A DNA stretch of 7,306 bases from Leptotrichia sp. oral taxon 215 (GTDB lineage Bacteria > Fusobacteriota > Fusobacteriia > Fusobacteriales > Leptotrichiaceae). The DNA lies in NCBI GenBank assembly GCA_905371725.1, contig CAJPML010000044.1:1-7306 (forward strand), read 5' to 3'. The notes under the pieces were generated by a model. That model was not told the origin of the DNA and made no database searches. It saw only the letters and a program-made list of their open reading frames with translations. A program made the translations under genes and the position numbers. Below, piece after piece: positions 1-7,231 of this stretch (positions are counted from its first letter, which is position 1; each line of letters starts with the position of its first letter).

Positions 1-11
1 AAATAAACAAC

Positions 12-404
12 TTATAGATATTTTTTAATTATCTTTTTTATGTCAGGAGGAAAATAATTTGGTCCTTTTATTACCTTTCCGTCTTCTCTATATATAGGAT
101 TACCATTTTCATCCAATTTACTTAAATTACTTCTGTGTATTTCATCAAAAACTTCTTCGATTATGTGCTGCATTCCATGTTCTATTATCGTTCCGCAGAG
201 AATATACATCATATCTCCCAAAGCATCTGCAACTTCTACTATATCACCTTTTTTTGCCGCTTCAAGATATTCATCATTTTCTTCCTTCATTAACTCAAAT
301 CTTAAATTCTCCTTTTGATTTTCAAGCTTTCCTATTGGTTTTTCTGAATTTCCTAATTTGTATATTCTATGAAACTCTTCAACACATTTTATTTGCTTGT
401 TCAC
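12..404 (-). CDS. MazG/PRA-PH-like nucleotide pyrophosphohydrolase
   Basis: This is a complete 130-residue protein of the all-alpha NTP pyrophosphohydrolase superfamily (MazG, HisE, dUTPase-2 fold), a soluble Mg-dependent enzyme class that splits NTP-like substrates into NMP and pyrophosphate. The metal-binding pattern is visible: acidic residues E41, E42 and E45 on one helix, then E57, D60 and D64 in EVADALGD. Further on come the EIHRSNLSKL block (88-97) and the tail REDGKVIKGPNYFPPD (106-121), both typical of the short single-domain group often annotated as phosphoribosyl-ATP pyrophosphohydrolase-like. The start is GTG: AAGGAGG lies 4 bases upstream and an in-frame TAA sits just three codons before it, so no longer form is possible. 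No histidine-biosynthesis gene is nearby, so a HisE role is not supported; nucleotide house-cleaning is inferred, and the true substrate is unknown. It lies last in the row, separated from the upstream gene by a palindromic element. Confidence 0.88.
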   Translation of the reverse strand: MNKQIKCVEEFHRIYKLGNSEKPIGKLENQKENLRFELMKEENDEYLEAAKKGDIVEVADALGDMMYILCGTIIEHGMQHIIEEVFDEIHRSNLSKLDENGNPIYREDGKVIKGPNYFPPDIKKIIKKYL

Positions 405-408
405 TTTT

Positions 409-415
409 CCTCCTT
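409..415 (-). promoter_or_regulatory. Shine-Dalgarno site that fixes the GTG start of the pyrophosphohydrolase
   Basis: The minus strand reads AAGGAGG, then AAAA, then GTG. The match to the anti-SD sequence is full length although the 4-base spacing is short. With an in-frame stop at 414-416 overlapping it, this site decides the start: the next in-frame ATG is codon 39, inside the conserved helix that carries the metal ligands, so it cannot be the true start. Confidence 0.8.
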
Positions 416-481
416 ATTTATACTATATAAATTGTATATTATTTTTTACATAATATTTCTATAAAACTATTTATTAAGAAA

Positions 482-701
482 GGGACTGCCTCAGAAAAAC
501 TGAAAAATAATGCATAAACCATATTTATGAATTATTTATAATTTCACAATGCAAAACAGGAAATGAATTTAGAAAAAGTCAACAACCTGATTTTTCAAGT
601 GAATTTTGACTTTTTCTTTATGAATGACTGTTTTGTACAAGTGAAATTTTAGTAAATGAATAAATATGATTTTCATATTTTTTAATCTTTGAGATAGCCC
701 C
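482..701. repeat. 220-bp foldback (imperfect palindromic) element, MITE-like
   Basis: This fills most of the 313-bp gap between the pyrophosphohydrolase and the BI-1-type gene and encodes no protein. Left arm 482-582 and right arm 606-701 are inverted copies of each other around a 23-base centre. Paired blocks, all in register: 482-493 with 690-701 (9 of 12), 520-528 with 660-668 (9 of 9), 540-547 with 641-648 (8 of 8), 552-559 with 628-635 (8 of 8), 571-582 with 606-617 (12 of 12). Distances between blocks are nearly equal on both sides (11/11, 4/5, 11/10). The ends, GGGACTGCCTCA and GGGGCTATCTCA when read inward, look like terminal inverted repeats of an insertion sequence. I find no direct target duplication at the edges. 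Best reading: a non-autonomous, decayed mobile element, or a long hairpin-forming repeat. It starts 16 bp past the stop of the upstream gene. Confidence 0.75.
571..617. terminator. Possible bidirectional intrinsic terminator in the core of the palindrome
   Basis: A perfect 12-bp stem (571-582 with 606-617; AGAAAAAGTCAA against TTGACTTTTTCT) ends in a T-run on either strand, the layout of an A-stem/U-tract two-way terminator. The 23-base loop can fold further (TGA 588-590 with TCA 595-597). It lies downstream of the BI-1-type gene and upstream of the pyrophosphohydrolase gene, where it could end the lptD-thrS-BI-1 transcript. Against it: the stem has only three G-C pairs and the loop is large, so efficiency may be low. 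Termination is inferred from structure only. Confidence 0.4.
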
Positions 702-717
702 ATTTCTAATCAATTTA

Positions 718-1461
718 TTATTTTCTTCTTCCAAGTATTCTTAATATATACAAGAATAAATTTACAAAATCCAAATATAAAGATAATGCTCCATGTATTT
801 CAATTTTGTCAAGTATGCTAGTATTTTCTTCAAGCGCATACGCTATTACATTATTTTTTATTCTGTTTACATCATAGGCAATAAATACGATAAATACTGC
901 AACTCCTAACATTGAGGATATCCACATCAATCCATCGCTCTGAAGAAAAATATTAATTATTCCTATTATAACTAGAGATATTCCTCCAACTATTAATATT
1001 GAACGATATTTACTTAAGTCTTCCTTTGTCACATATCCGTATATTGCGAGTACAGTAAATAGAACAACCGTTCCTGTAAATGCAGCAATAACAACATATG
1101 GATCATAAATAGCTCCTATCGCTGAAAGAGTAATTCCTGTAAGTACTGAATAAACAAGGAATATCATTTTCAACACACTTGCACTTGCCTTATAAGTCAA
1201 AGCAGTAAATGTTATTACAGCTACAAACTCCAATATAAATGCAATCGGCACTATAAGAAAAGGAACTGTTCCATTTGAGAGTCCTATTAAAGTAAAGTAT
1301 CCTGTCAATCCTGATATTAAAAGTCCTAAAACCATCCACAATATACTTCCTCTTACTTTTGATGCTGCTACTTTTTCAACTTCTTCATAAGTAAGATATC
1401 TGCTTTCAGAATGTCTATAATTATTTAATTCGTCAAAATCATTATAATCATCGTAATTCAT
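718..1461 (-). CDS. Bax inhibitor-1/YccA-YbhL family membrane protein
   Basis: This is a 247-residue inner-membrane protein of the BI-1 (TMBIM) family. It has an acidic, Tyr/Asn/Asp-rich cytosolic N-tail (1-35) and seven hydrophobic segments at about 40-60, 65-89, 95-117, 121-143, 153-173, 178-197 and 225-243. Family marks include GYVTKEDL (142-149) after TM4, AYDVNRIKN (195-203) at the end of TM6 and GALSLYLDFVNLFLYILR (224-241) in TM7. Asp197 and Asp231 sit where the pH-sensing aspartate pair of the structurally studied Bacillus YetJ lies. The loop between them is about ten residues longer than in YetJ, as in the YbhL branch. Known members leak Ca2+ or protons in a pH-dependent way; the role here is inferred and may be ion balance or stress tolerance. 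The ATG start has GAGGTGA 6 bases upstream (1468-1474). It lies 82 bp after thrS with no clear terminator between, so read-through from thrS is likely. Confidence 0.93.
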   Translation of the reverse strand: MNYDDYNDFDELNNYRHSESRYLTYEEVEKVAASKVRGSILWMVLGLLISGLTGYFTLIGLSNGTVPFLIVPIAFILEFVAVITFTALTYKASASVLKMIFLVYSVLTGITLSAIGAIYDPYVVIAAFTGTVVLFTVLAIYGYVTKEDLSKYRSILIVGGISLVIIGIINIFLQSDGLMWISSMLGVAVFIVFIAYDVNRIKNNVIAYALEENTSILDKIEIHGALSLYLDFVNLFLYILRILGRRK

Positions 1462-1543
1462 GAAATATCACCTCGTTTTTTATAATTATATTTTTTATAT
1501 TTAGAAATACTATAACTAATTTTTTACTGAAATATTGATTATT

Positions 1544-3454
1544 CTATTTTTTAAAAGGAACTTTTGACTCTTCAATTAAAGTTTTTACTATTTCATCAAC
1601 AGTCATATTTAAACTTTCCTGAGAACCAAATCTTCTTACATTTACTTCATTGTTTTCAACTTCATTTTTTCCTATAATAAGCTGTACAGGTATTTTCTGA
1701 TCTCCATTTGCTTCCCTTATCTTATATCCTATTTTTTCATCTCTTGTATCTATTTCTGCCCTTATTCCTTCATTCTGAAGTTTTTCATAAAGTTTTTCCG
1801 CAAAAGGAACTTGTTCTTTGGAAATTGTAAGAATTCTAACCTGTACAGGTGCAAGCCATGTAGGGAAAGCTCCTGCGTAATGTTCTATAAGTATTCCTAT
1901 AAATCTCTCCAAACTTCCATACATTGCCCTGTGAATCATAACAGGCTCATGTTTTTCTCCATCTGCACCGATATAGCTCATTTCAAATCTTGTAGGAAGA
2001 TTGAAGTCCAGTTGAATAGTTCCGCATTGCCATATTCTTCCGATTGAATCCTTCATTTTGAAATCAATTTTAGGTCCGTAGAACGCTCCATCGCCAGGAT
2101 TCAGCTTATAATCAATTCCTTTGTGTTCCAAGGCTGATTTAAGATTAGATTCCGCCATTTCCCATATTTCATCTGAACCTATTGCCTTATCAGGTTTTGT
2201 AGACAATTCAATGTGATATTCAAATCCAAATAAAGTATAGAATTTATCATATAAATCAATAATTTCAATAATTTGTTCCTCAATCTGTTCCTTTGTACAG
2301 AAAACATGAGCATCATCCTGAGTAAATGCTCTAACCCTCATAAGTCCGTGTAACGCTCCACTAAATTCATGTCTATGAACGAGTCCCATTTCACCATATT
2401 TTAATGGTAAATCCTTATATGAATGAAGATTATTTTTATAGGCGATTATTGATCCAGGGCAGTTCATAGGCTTTATCGCATATTCCTTTTCATCAATAGT
2501 TGATGTATACATATTTTCACGGTAGTTGAACCAGTGCCCTGAAATTTCCCATAATTCCTTGTCTAGCATTATTGGAGTTTTTATTTCCTGATATCTTCTT
2601 TTTTTGTGTTCTATTCTCCAAATTTCCTGAAGTTTATTAAACAGTTCCACACCTTTTGGCATGAAGAAAGGAAATCCAGGTCCATGCTCATCAACAAAGA
2701 ACAAATCGAGCTGCTTTCCTAATTTTCTGTGATTTCTTTTTTCAGCTTCTTCCATCATTTTCAAATAATCTTCAAGTTCCTTTTTAGTTGCAAAAGCCAC
2801 TCCATAAATTCTCTGAAGCATTTTATTATTTGAATCTCCACGCCAGTAAGCTCCTGCTGTAGACATAAGTTTAAAAGCCTTCAGATATCCTGTAGACGGT
2901 ATATGAGTTCCTCTGCACAGATCTACAAACTCTCCCTGCTGATATATACTCACTTTGTCTACTCCTAAGTCATCTATTATTTCAATTTTGTAGTCTTCTC
3001 CCATTTCAGCAAACATTTTTTTTGCATCTTCAGCAGTCATTTCACTTCTTTTGAATTCATAGTTTTCTTTTACAATCTTTTCCATTTCCTTTTCAATTTT
3101 AGCTATATCTTCTTCAGTAAAAGGTTTTTCCGGATCAAAATCATAGAAGAATCCATTTTCAATTACAGGTCCTATTGTAACCTTTGTTCCAGGAAAAAGT
3201 CTCTGCACAGCTTGAGCCATAATATGCGCGGCACTGTGTCTTGTTATCTCTATACCTTTTTCACTTGTTGTTGTTATTATTTCAATCTTTCCTGACTTCT
3301 CAATCAGATATGACGGATCAACCTGTATTCCGTCTATTACTGCACCGACAGTAGCTTTTCCCAGACTTGAACCTATCGTTTTTGCAAATTCCACAACTGT
3401 CATTGATTTTTCAAGTTTTCTGACACTTCCGTCAGGTAATATCATTTCTATCAT
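1544..3454 (-). CDS. thrS: Threonine--tRNA ligase (ThrRS)
   Basis: This is a full-length class II aminoacyl-tRNA synthetase (636 residues; E. coli has 642) that charges tRNA-Thr in the cytoplasm. Domains in order: TGS (about 1-63); the editing domain that clears Ser-tRNA-Thr, with HSAAH at 73-77 and CRGTH at 180-184 giving the His73/His77/Cys180/His184 set; the catalytic core (about 245-535); and the anticodon-binding domain (about 536-636). The threonine-binding zinc ligands are present as Cys332 (MNCPG), His383 (DDAHVF) and His508 (MIHRA). Motif 2 is LVHRHEFSGALHGL (358-371) with Arg361; motif 3 includes HRAMYGSLERFIG (508-520) with Arg517. All key residues are intact, so it is an active, editing-competent enzyme. 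The ATG start has AAGGAG 8 bases upstream. It follows lptD by 33 bp, which leaves no room for a T-box leader. A TATAAT hexamer overlaps the lptD stop (3487-3492), but its -35 match is poor, so co-transcription with lptD is the simpler view. Confidence 0.98.
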   Translation of the reverse strand: MIEMILPDGSVRKLEKSMTVVEFAKTIGSSLGKATVGAVIDGIQVDPSYLIEKSGKIEIITTTSEKGIEITRHSAAHIMAQAVQRLFPGTKVTIGPVIENGFFYDFDPEKPFTEEDIAKIEKEMEKIVKENYEFKRSEMTAEDAKKMFAEMGEDYKIEIIDDLGVDKVSIYQQGEFVDLCRGTHIPSTGYLKAFKLMSTAGAYWRGDSNNKMLQRIYGVAFATKKELEDYLKMMEEAEKRNHRKLGKQLDLFFVDEHGPGFPFFMPKGVELFNKLQEIWRIEHKKRRYQEIKTPIMLDKELWEISGHWFNYRENMYTSTIDEKEYAIKPMNCPGSIIAYKNNLHSYKDLPLKYGEMGLVHRHEFSGALHGLMRVRAFTQDDAHVFCTKEQIEEQIIEIIDLYDKFYTLFGFEYHIELSTKPDKAIGSDEIWEMAESNLKSALEHKGIDYKLNPGDGAFYGPKIDFKMKDSIGRIWQCGTIQLDFNLPTRFEMSYIGADGEKHEPVMIHRAMYGSLERFIGILIEHYAGAFPTWLAPVQVRILTISKEQVPFAEKLYEKLQNEGIRAEIDTRDEKIGYKIREANGDQKIPVQLIIGKNEVENNEVNVRRFGSQESLNMTVDEIVKTLIEESKVPFKK

Positions 3455-3487
3455 CTTTCTAACTCCTTAAATTAATTTATTATTTTA

Positions 3488-6400
3488 TTATAGTCCTGCT
3501 CCAAATGATGGTCTTCCTCTGCTATAATTAAACTGAACATTTTTTTCAGGGAAAGGCGTTATACCAAATTTCAAGGTAATAACAGGATAATATCCCAATT
3601 TTTTGTTATCAGGTTTATCCCATTTTACTCCTGCTCCTATTTCCCATTCAACATTTTCAAATCTATGGCTTAATGTAGCAAGTCCAAGCGTAACTTTATT
3701 TACTCTTGCTGCTGCAGAAGAACTTTCAAATATTTCAGGGTCTGAAGCTTTTGGTGCCCCGTCTTTTACGTATTGTAGTTTTCCTCCAATCCACCAAGGT
3801 TTATCAGGATCTTCTCCAAACATATACTTTGTTTCAAATTCATGTTTTCTAAAATTATACTCACTTTTACGTCCTGGTAATTTTCTGTAAATTCTGTCAG
3901 GTCTTTCCATTAAATATTTATAAGCTACAAAAAATTTCTCAAGATATCCAGCTTCCATTTTAAAAGTAAGATCATTTAATCTATCCATTCCCTTTAATTC
4001 TGTTGAATATAACGAATTTGAGCCATCAATTTCCAAATCCAATCCAACCTGAAAATATTTTTTACCTTTTCTCAGTTCCTGAAGTTTTGAATTGAAGTCA
4101 TTTAAGTTAAATTTATTTTGTCTGTAATTCTCTTCTTCAACATAGCTTTTATAGGCCTGCTCCTCTTCATTACTCAAAAACAATCTATCATCACTGTTTA
4201 TCTCTATGTTATCCAGTACATTTCTATTTGAATTTGAAATAGAAAAACTTTGTGTATTTGAATCTTTTACTATGCCTTGCTCTCTTGAATCTGAAGTTTT
4301 CTCAGAATTCCTATTTTCCTTTTTCAAATCTTTCTCGTATTTAGGTTTAGCATTATTTTCATATCTATACAAAAGGCTTATCGTTGTGTAATCACTTCCA
4401 TAAGAATATTTGTCATCAGAAACTACCAACGGAGTTTTATTCAGATCTCTATATGTTTTCTTACCGAATCCATAGTTTATTCTAAAATAGTGATCTGATT
4501 CAAATTTTTTATTTTTCATTTTTTTAGTATCATAAACAAAACCTATTTTATGTGTTTCTATCTTTAATTTCAAATTTGGAATTCCAAAATTTGTATTTGT
4601 TCCAAAGATATCATTTCTTTTATTTCTTAAATTAGTATATTCTATTCCCCATTCGTTAAAATTGGCAGAAAATGTCCTTTGTCTTTCAGATTCCTTGTAT
4701 ACTTTCTGATTCCATCCCATTGCAGTATCAAATGGATAAATTTCTTTATTCCGGTCACTATACTTATATAAGAAATTATCATCATTACTTGACACATATC
4801 CATACTGAATTTCCCTATTAAGATTTTCAGATGATTTAAAATTTTTAAATTCATATTCTTCATTACTTTCAAAGTCAAAACTTACAAATCTTTTGTTGGC
4901 AATATCGGCTTTGAAGTAATTTCTTATATTTCTATTTTTTAGCCACTCATTATCAAAGTGTTTATCATCTTTTCCTGAAAAAATATAGTTAAAAGATACA
5001 TTTCCTATATGAAATTTAAAATCATTTCTTAATCCAAATGAATTTACAGGTACTTCAATAATATCAAAGCCTTCATATTTTGAACCATTAGCATCTGTTT
5101 TTTGCAGAAAAATATTTGCATCATTAGTAACTTTTACATCATACTTATTACCTTTTTTTGCTGTATTATCAAAAATTACAGTGAATAATTTTGTGTCCAG
5201 TGTTGTTATATTCATTGATGGCTTTTGTCTGATTTCATTTCCTGCAGCATCTTTAGCTATTTTATAACCTGTTTTAGTGGAAGTATCTTCTATTTTTCTT
5301 CCTCTATAAAATTCAGGTACATAAATGTCTGAATAATCTCTATTTTCAAATCCGAGATTAAAAGCTATATAGGAATTTCTAAGAGGTAAATCTATCTTAT
5401 CATTTCCTATACTTATTTTTTCCGTCCTAAATTTTTCATAAACTATCTTTTTTGCTCTTCTTATTTTTTCTGCATCTTCATAAACTTTGTAAATCCTACT
5501 ATTATCATCAGTAGCTGAATCTAGAAATAAACTATTAAAATTCGGATTATCTCTAGTAAAATCATATTCATATTCTTTTTTCTTAATGTCTGTCTCTTTT
5601 GTACTAACACCAAAATAAAAATTATTTGTCAGATATTGAGCCAGTGTTTTAGGTTCATAACCAAAAAACTCACTTTGTCTGAAAGGATAGTAGTTACCAA
5701 AACTCAATCCCCATTCTTTCTTCCTATCATAATCAATCTTTTTTACCCACCTGTTTGAATCTTCAAGTGAATAAAGATCTGCTCTTTCTCTAAGATTTAA
5801 TATTCCGCCATATTCATCCTTATCTGAATTAACATAATTCAAATTTATCTTAGGTCCTTTTAAGCCTATTGAGTAACTCTGATTTTTCCTATAGGAATTT
5901 AAATCTCCTATATAACCTGGATTAACATCTAGAAATTCTTCATTATCAATACTTATCTTAACGTCTTCATTTCCATTTATATACCTTATACTTTTATAAA
6001 AATCTATATCTGTTTTTCTAGGATCAATTGCATCCCTATCAATAATATAGTCATTTATTTTATTTAACTCTCTTAAGGCTTCCTTATCCTGTGTCCAGTA
6101 GTAGTTAAGATTAAATTCTCCATTCTTACCAAGTTCCTGATTTATTGTAAAATCATAAAACCCGATTTTTCTATATGAATTTACATAATCACTGTAATCA
6201 TCCCTTAATAAGACTCCATCTGCTGCTCTCATAAGATTTGTTGTCATGTTCCTATAATTAAAATTCCAAATTCCATAGCCTAAATTATAAAATTTTCTAT
6301 CCTTTTTTTCTATCTTAGGAGTATTTACGACACTATGATTCCATGTAAAATCCCATTCTCTTTTTTTATTTCCGATGGGTACAACTACTCTGTTTATAAA

Positions 6401-7168
6401 TATATTTCCACTATTGTTTGCTCCAAATTGATAATCATTTGAAATTTTTAATGCAAGTTTTTTCTTTGTACTTATTTCAAAATCAATAAATCCCTGTGCC
6501 AAAGATCCTTTATCATAGTCAAATCCCCATATACCAAAAAGTCCCCTATCACTATCTGAACCTATATACGGAAACAAAGTACCTCTTCGATTACCAGGCC
6601 TTAACGATACAACATAATAAGGCAGTTTAAACCATGTTTTATTTCCGGCTACTACAGCAATATTTTTTGCAACAATTTTTCTATTAGGATAGATAAAAAA
6701 TCTTTCAGTATTTATTTTGTAATTGGGATTTTCGTAAGGACTCGTTGTAAACCATCCATTTTTTATTGTTATTTTTTCAGGATATTCACTAAGAGTTTCT
6801 TCTCCACCATAACGTAATTTTAAATTTCCATCATAGCTTTCAGAATTTAATATTTTTGCTTTTTTTGTATTCATGTCAAAAATAACTTCATCTGCTTTTA
6901 TTGTCTGTGTACCCTGATTAAAAAGAACATTTCCATATGCAAAAAGTATATTTTTTTTCTCTATTTTTTTTAAATTATCAGATTTTATCGAAATATCTCC
7001 ATACTTTAACAGAACTCCATCAGTTGCAGAAATAGATTCATTTTCTATATCAATTACTGATTTTTCAGTTTCAAGTTCTATAATAGTTTCTGATTTTGTT
7101 TCCTTCATTTTTGAAAAAAACAGTACACAAAACAAAAAGCTGAATAATACTTTATATTTTATTTTCAT
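3488..7168 (-). CDS. lptD: LPS-assembly outer-membrane protein LptD (OstA), large cysteine-free form
   Basis: LptD is the outer-membrane barrel that inserts LPS into the outer leaflet, fed by the periplasmic Lpt bridge. This 1226-residue protein starts with a signal peptide (basic MKIKYK, hydrophobic core about 7-18, cleavage likely near 26). A periplasmic OstA/LptA-like jellyroll follows (about 45-135; VLLKYGDISIKSDN, then AYGNVLFNQGTQTIKADEV). GWFTTSPYENPNY (138-150) and the KLPYYVVSLRPGNRRGTLFPYIG block (181-203) match the E. coli stretch holding GSFTSC and the RRSGFLIP entry into the barrel. The rest is barrel-like: alternating aromatic and polar strands with long Asn/Lys/Asp loops, ending in PVITLKFGI and a final FGAGL. 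It is far longer than E. coli LptD (784), partly through a charged insert at 938-1039. The only cysteine is Cys14, in the signal peptide. ATG start with AAGGG 8 bases upstream; a promoter lies just before it. Family call is firm; fine barrel topology is not resolved. Confidence 0.92.
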   Translation of the reverse strand: MKIKYKVLFSFLFCVLFFSKMKETKSETIIELETEKSVIDIENESISATDGVLLKYGDISIKSDNLKKIEKKNILFAYGNVLFNQGTQTIKADEVIFDMNTKKAKILNSESYDGNLKLRYGGEETLSEYPEKITIKNGWFTTSPYENPNYKINTERFFIYPNRKIVAKNIAVVAGNKTWFKLPYYVVSLRPGNRRGTLFPYIGSDSDRGLFGIWGFDYDKGSLAQGFIDFEISTKKKLALKISNDYQFGANNSGNIFINRVVVPIGNKKREWDFTWNHSVVNTPKIEKKDRKFYNLGYGIWNFNYRNMTTNLMRAADGVLLRDDYSDYVNSYRKIGFYDFTINQELGKNGEFNLNYYWTQDKEALRELNKINDYIIDRDAIDPRKTDIDFYKSIRYINGNEDVKISIDNEEFLDVNPGYIGDLNSYRKNQSYSIGLKGPKINLNYVNSDKDEYGGILNLRERADLYSLEDSNRWVKKIDYDRKKEWGLSFGNYYPFRQSEFFGYEPKTLAQYLTNNFYFGVSTKETDIKKKEYEYDFTRDNPNFNSLFLDSATDDNSRIYKVYEDAEKIRRAKKIVYEKFRTEKISIGNDKIDLPLRNSYIAFNLGFENRDYSDIYVPEFYRGRKIEDTSTKTGYKIAKDAAGNEIRQKPSMNITTLDTKLFTVIFDNTAKKGNKYDVKVTNDANIFLQKTDANGSKYEGFDIIEVPVNSFGLRNDFKFHIGNVSFNYIFSGKDDKHFDNEWLKNRNIRNYFKADIANKRFVSFDFESNEEYEFKNFKSSENLNREIQYGYVSSNDDNFLYKYSDRNKEIYPFDTAMGWNQKVYKESERQRTFSANFNEWGIEYTNLRNKRNDIFGTNTNFGIPNLKLKIETHKIGFVYDTKKMKNKKFESDHYFRINYGFGKKTYRDLNKTPLVVSDDKYSYGSDYTTISLLYRYENNAKPKYEKDLKKENRNSEKTSDSREQGIVKDSNTQSFSISNSNRNVLDNIEINSDDRLFLSNEEEQAYKSYVEEENYRQNKFNLNDFNSKLQELRKGKKYFQVGLDLEIDGSNSLYSTELKGMDRLNDLTFKMEAGYLEKFFVAYKYLMERPDRIYRKLPGRKSEYNFRKHEFETKYMFGEDPDKPWWIGGKLQYVKDGAPKASDPEIFESSSAAARVNKVTLGLATLSHRFENVEWEIGAGVKWDKPDNKKLGYYPVITLKFGITPFPEKNVQFNYSRGRPSFGAGL
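4052..4357 (-). other. Hydrophilic low-complexity insert in LptD (residues 938-1039)
   Basis: Between two barrel-like stretches (ISLLYRYE before; KYFQVGLDLEIDG after) the protein holds about 100 residues rich in Lys, Glu, Asn, Ser and Asp with hardly any alternating aromatic strand pattern. Its second half (about 995-1035, EEEQAYKSYVEEENY then LNDFNSKLQELRKGKK) looks helical and could be a short coiled coil. It is probably a long loop outside the barrel wall; whether it faces the cell surface or the periplasm cannot be told from sequence alone. Confidence 0.5.
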
Positions 7169-7202
7169 ATTTTCAACCCTTATTTAAAGTTTTATGAGTA
7201 AA

Positions 7203-7231
7203 ATTATAGCATAATTTTGCTACTATGACAA
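7203..7231 (-). promoter_or_regulatory. Sigma70-type promoter with extended -10 driving lptD
   Basis: On the minus strand TTGTCA (7226-7231, 5 of 6 to consensus) is followed by a 17-bp spacer (7209-7225) and a perfect TATAAT (7203-7208), preceded by TGC, which makes an extended -10. Transcription would start near 7196 and give a leader of about 28 bases carrying the lptD ribosome binding site (AAGGG at 7177-7181). Spacing, both boxes and place agree, so this is the best supported promoter in the window, and probably also serves thrS and perhaps the BI-1-type gene. Confidence 0.75.

Noticed and set aside
473..710. Target-site duplication around the foldback element
   Set aside because: The flanks (ATTAAGAAA on the left, ATTTCTAAT on the right) are not direct repeats; they look loosely inverted, so they may extend the palindrome but do not prove transposition.
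405..717. CRISPR array or small RNA gene in the long intergenic gap
   Set aside because: There are no regularly spaced direct repeats; the structure is one inverted repeat. An sRNA cannot be excluded, but no promoter supports one.
1485..1490. TATAAT hexamer before the BI-1-type gene as a promoter
   Set aside because: No -35-like hexamer is found at 16-18 bp spacing; in such an AT-rich gap a TATAAT is expected by chance. Read-through from thrS is equally possible.
1811..2047. Plus-strand open frame of 78 codons inside thrS
   Set aside because: It is antisense to the conserved ThrRS catalytic core, whose motifs 2 and 3 and zinc ligands are all intact; the translation resembles no known protein and has no ribosome binding site worth noting.
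3603..3890. Plus-strand open frame of 95 codons inside lptD (also 4206-4391)
   Set aside because: Both are antisense shadows of the lptD reading frame, with low-complexity Ser/Phe/Leu-rich translations that follow from the AT-rich coding strand.
4642..4878. Second minus-strand frame of 78 codons within lptD
   Set aside because: It overlaps the continuous lptD frame in another phase; there is no frameshift in lptD here, and the translation is Lys/Ile/Asn-rich without features.
7127..7132. Lipoprotein signal around Cys14 of LptD
   Set aside because: The cysteine lies in the middle of the hydrophobic core (SFLFCVLFF) and the preceding residues do not fit a lipobox, so an ordinary signal peptide is more likely.
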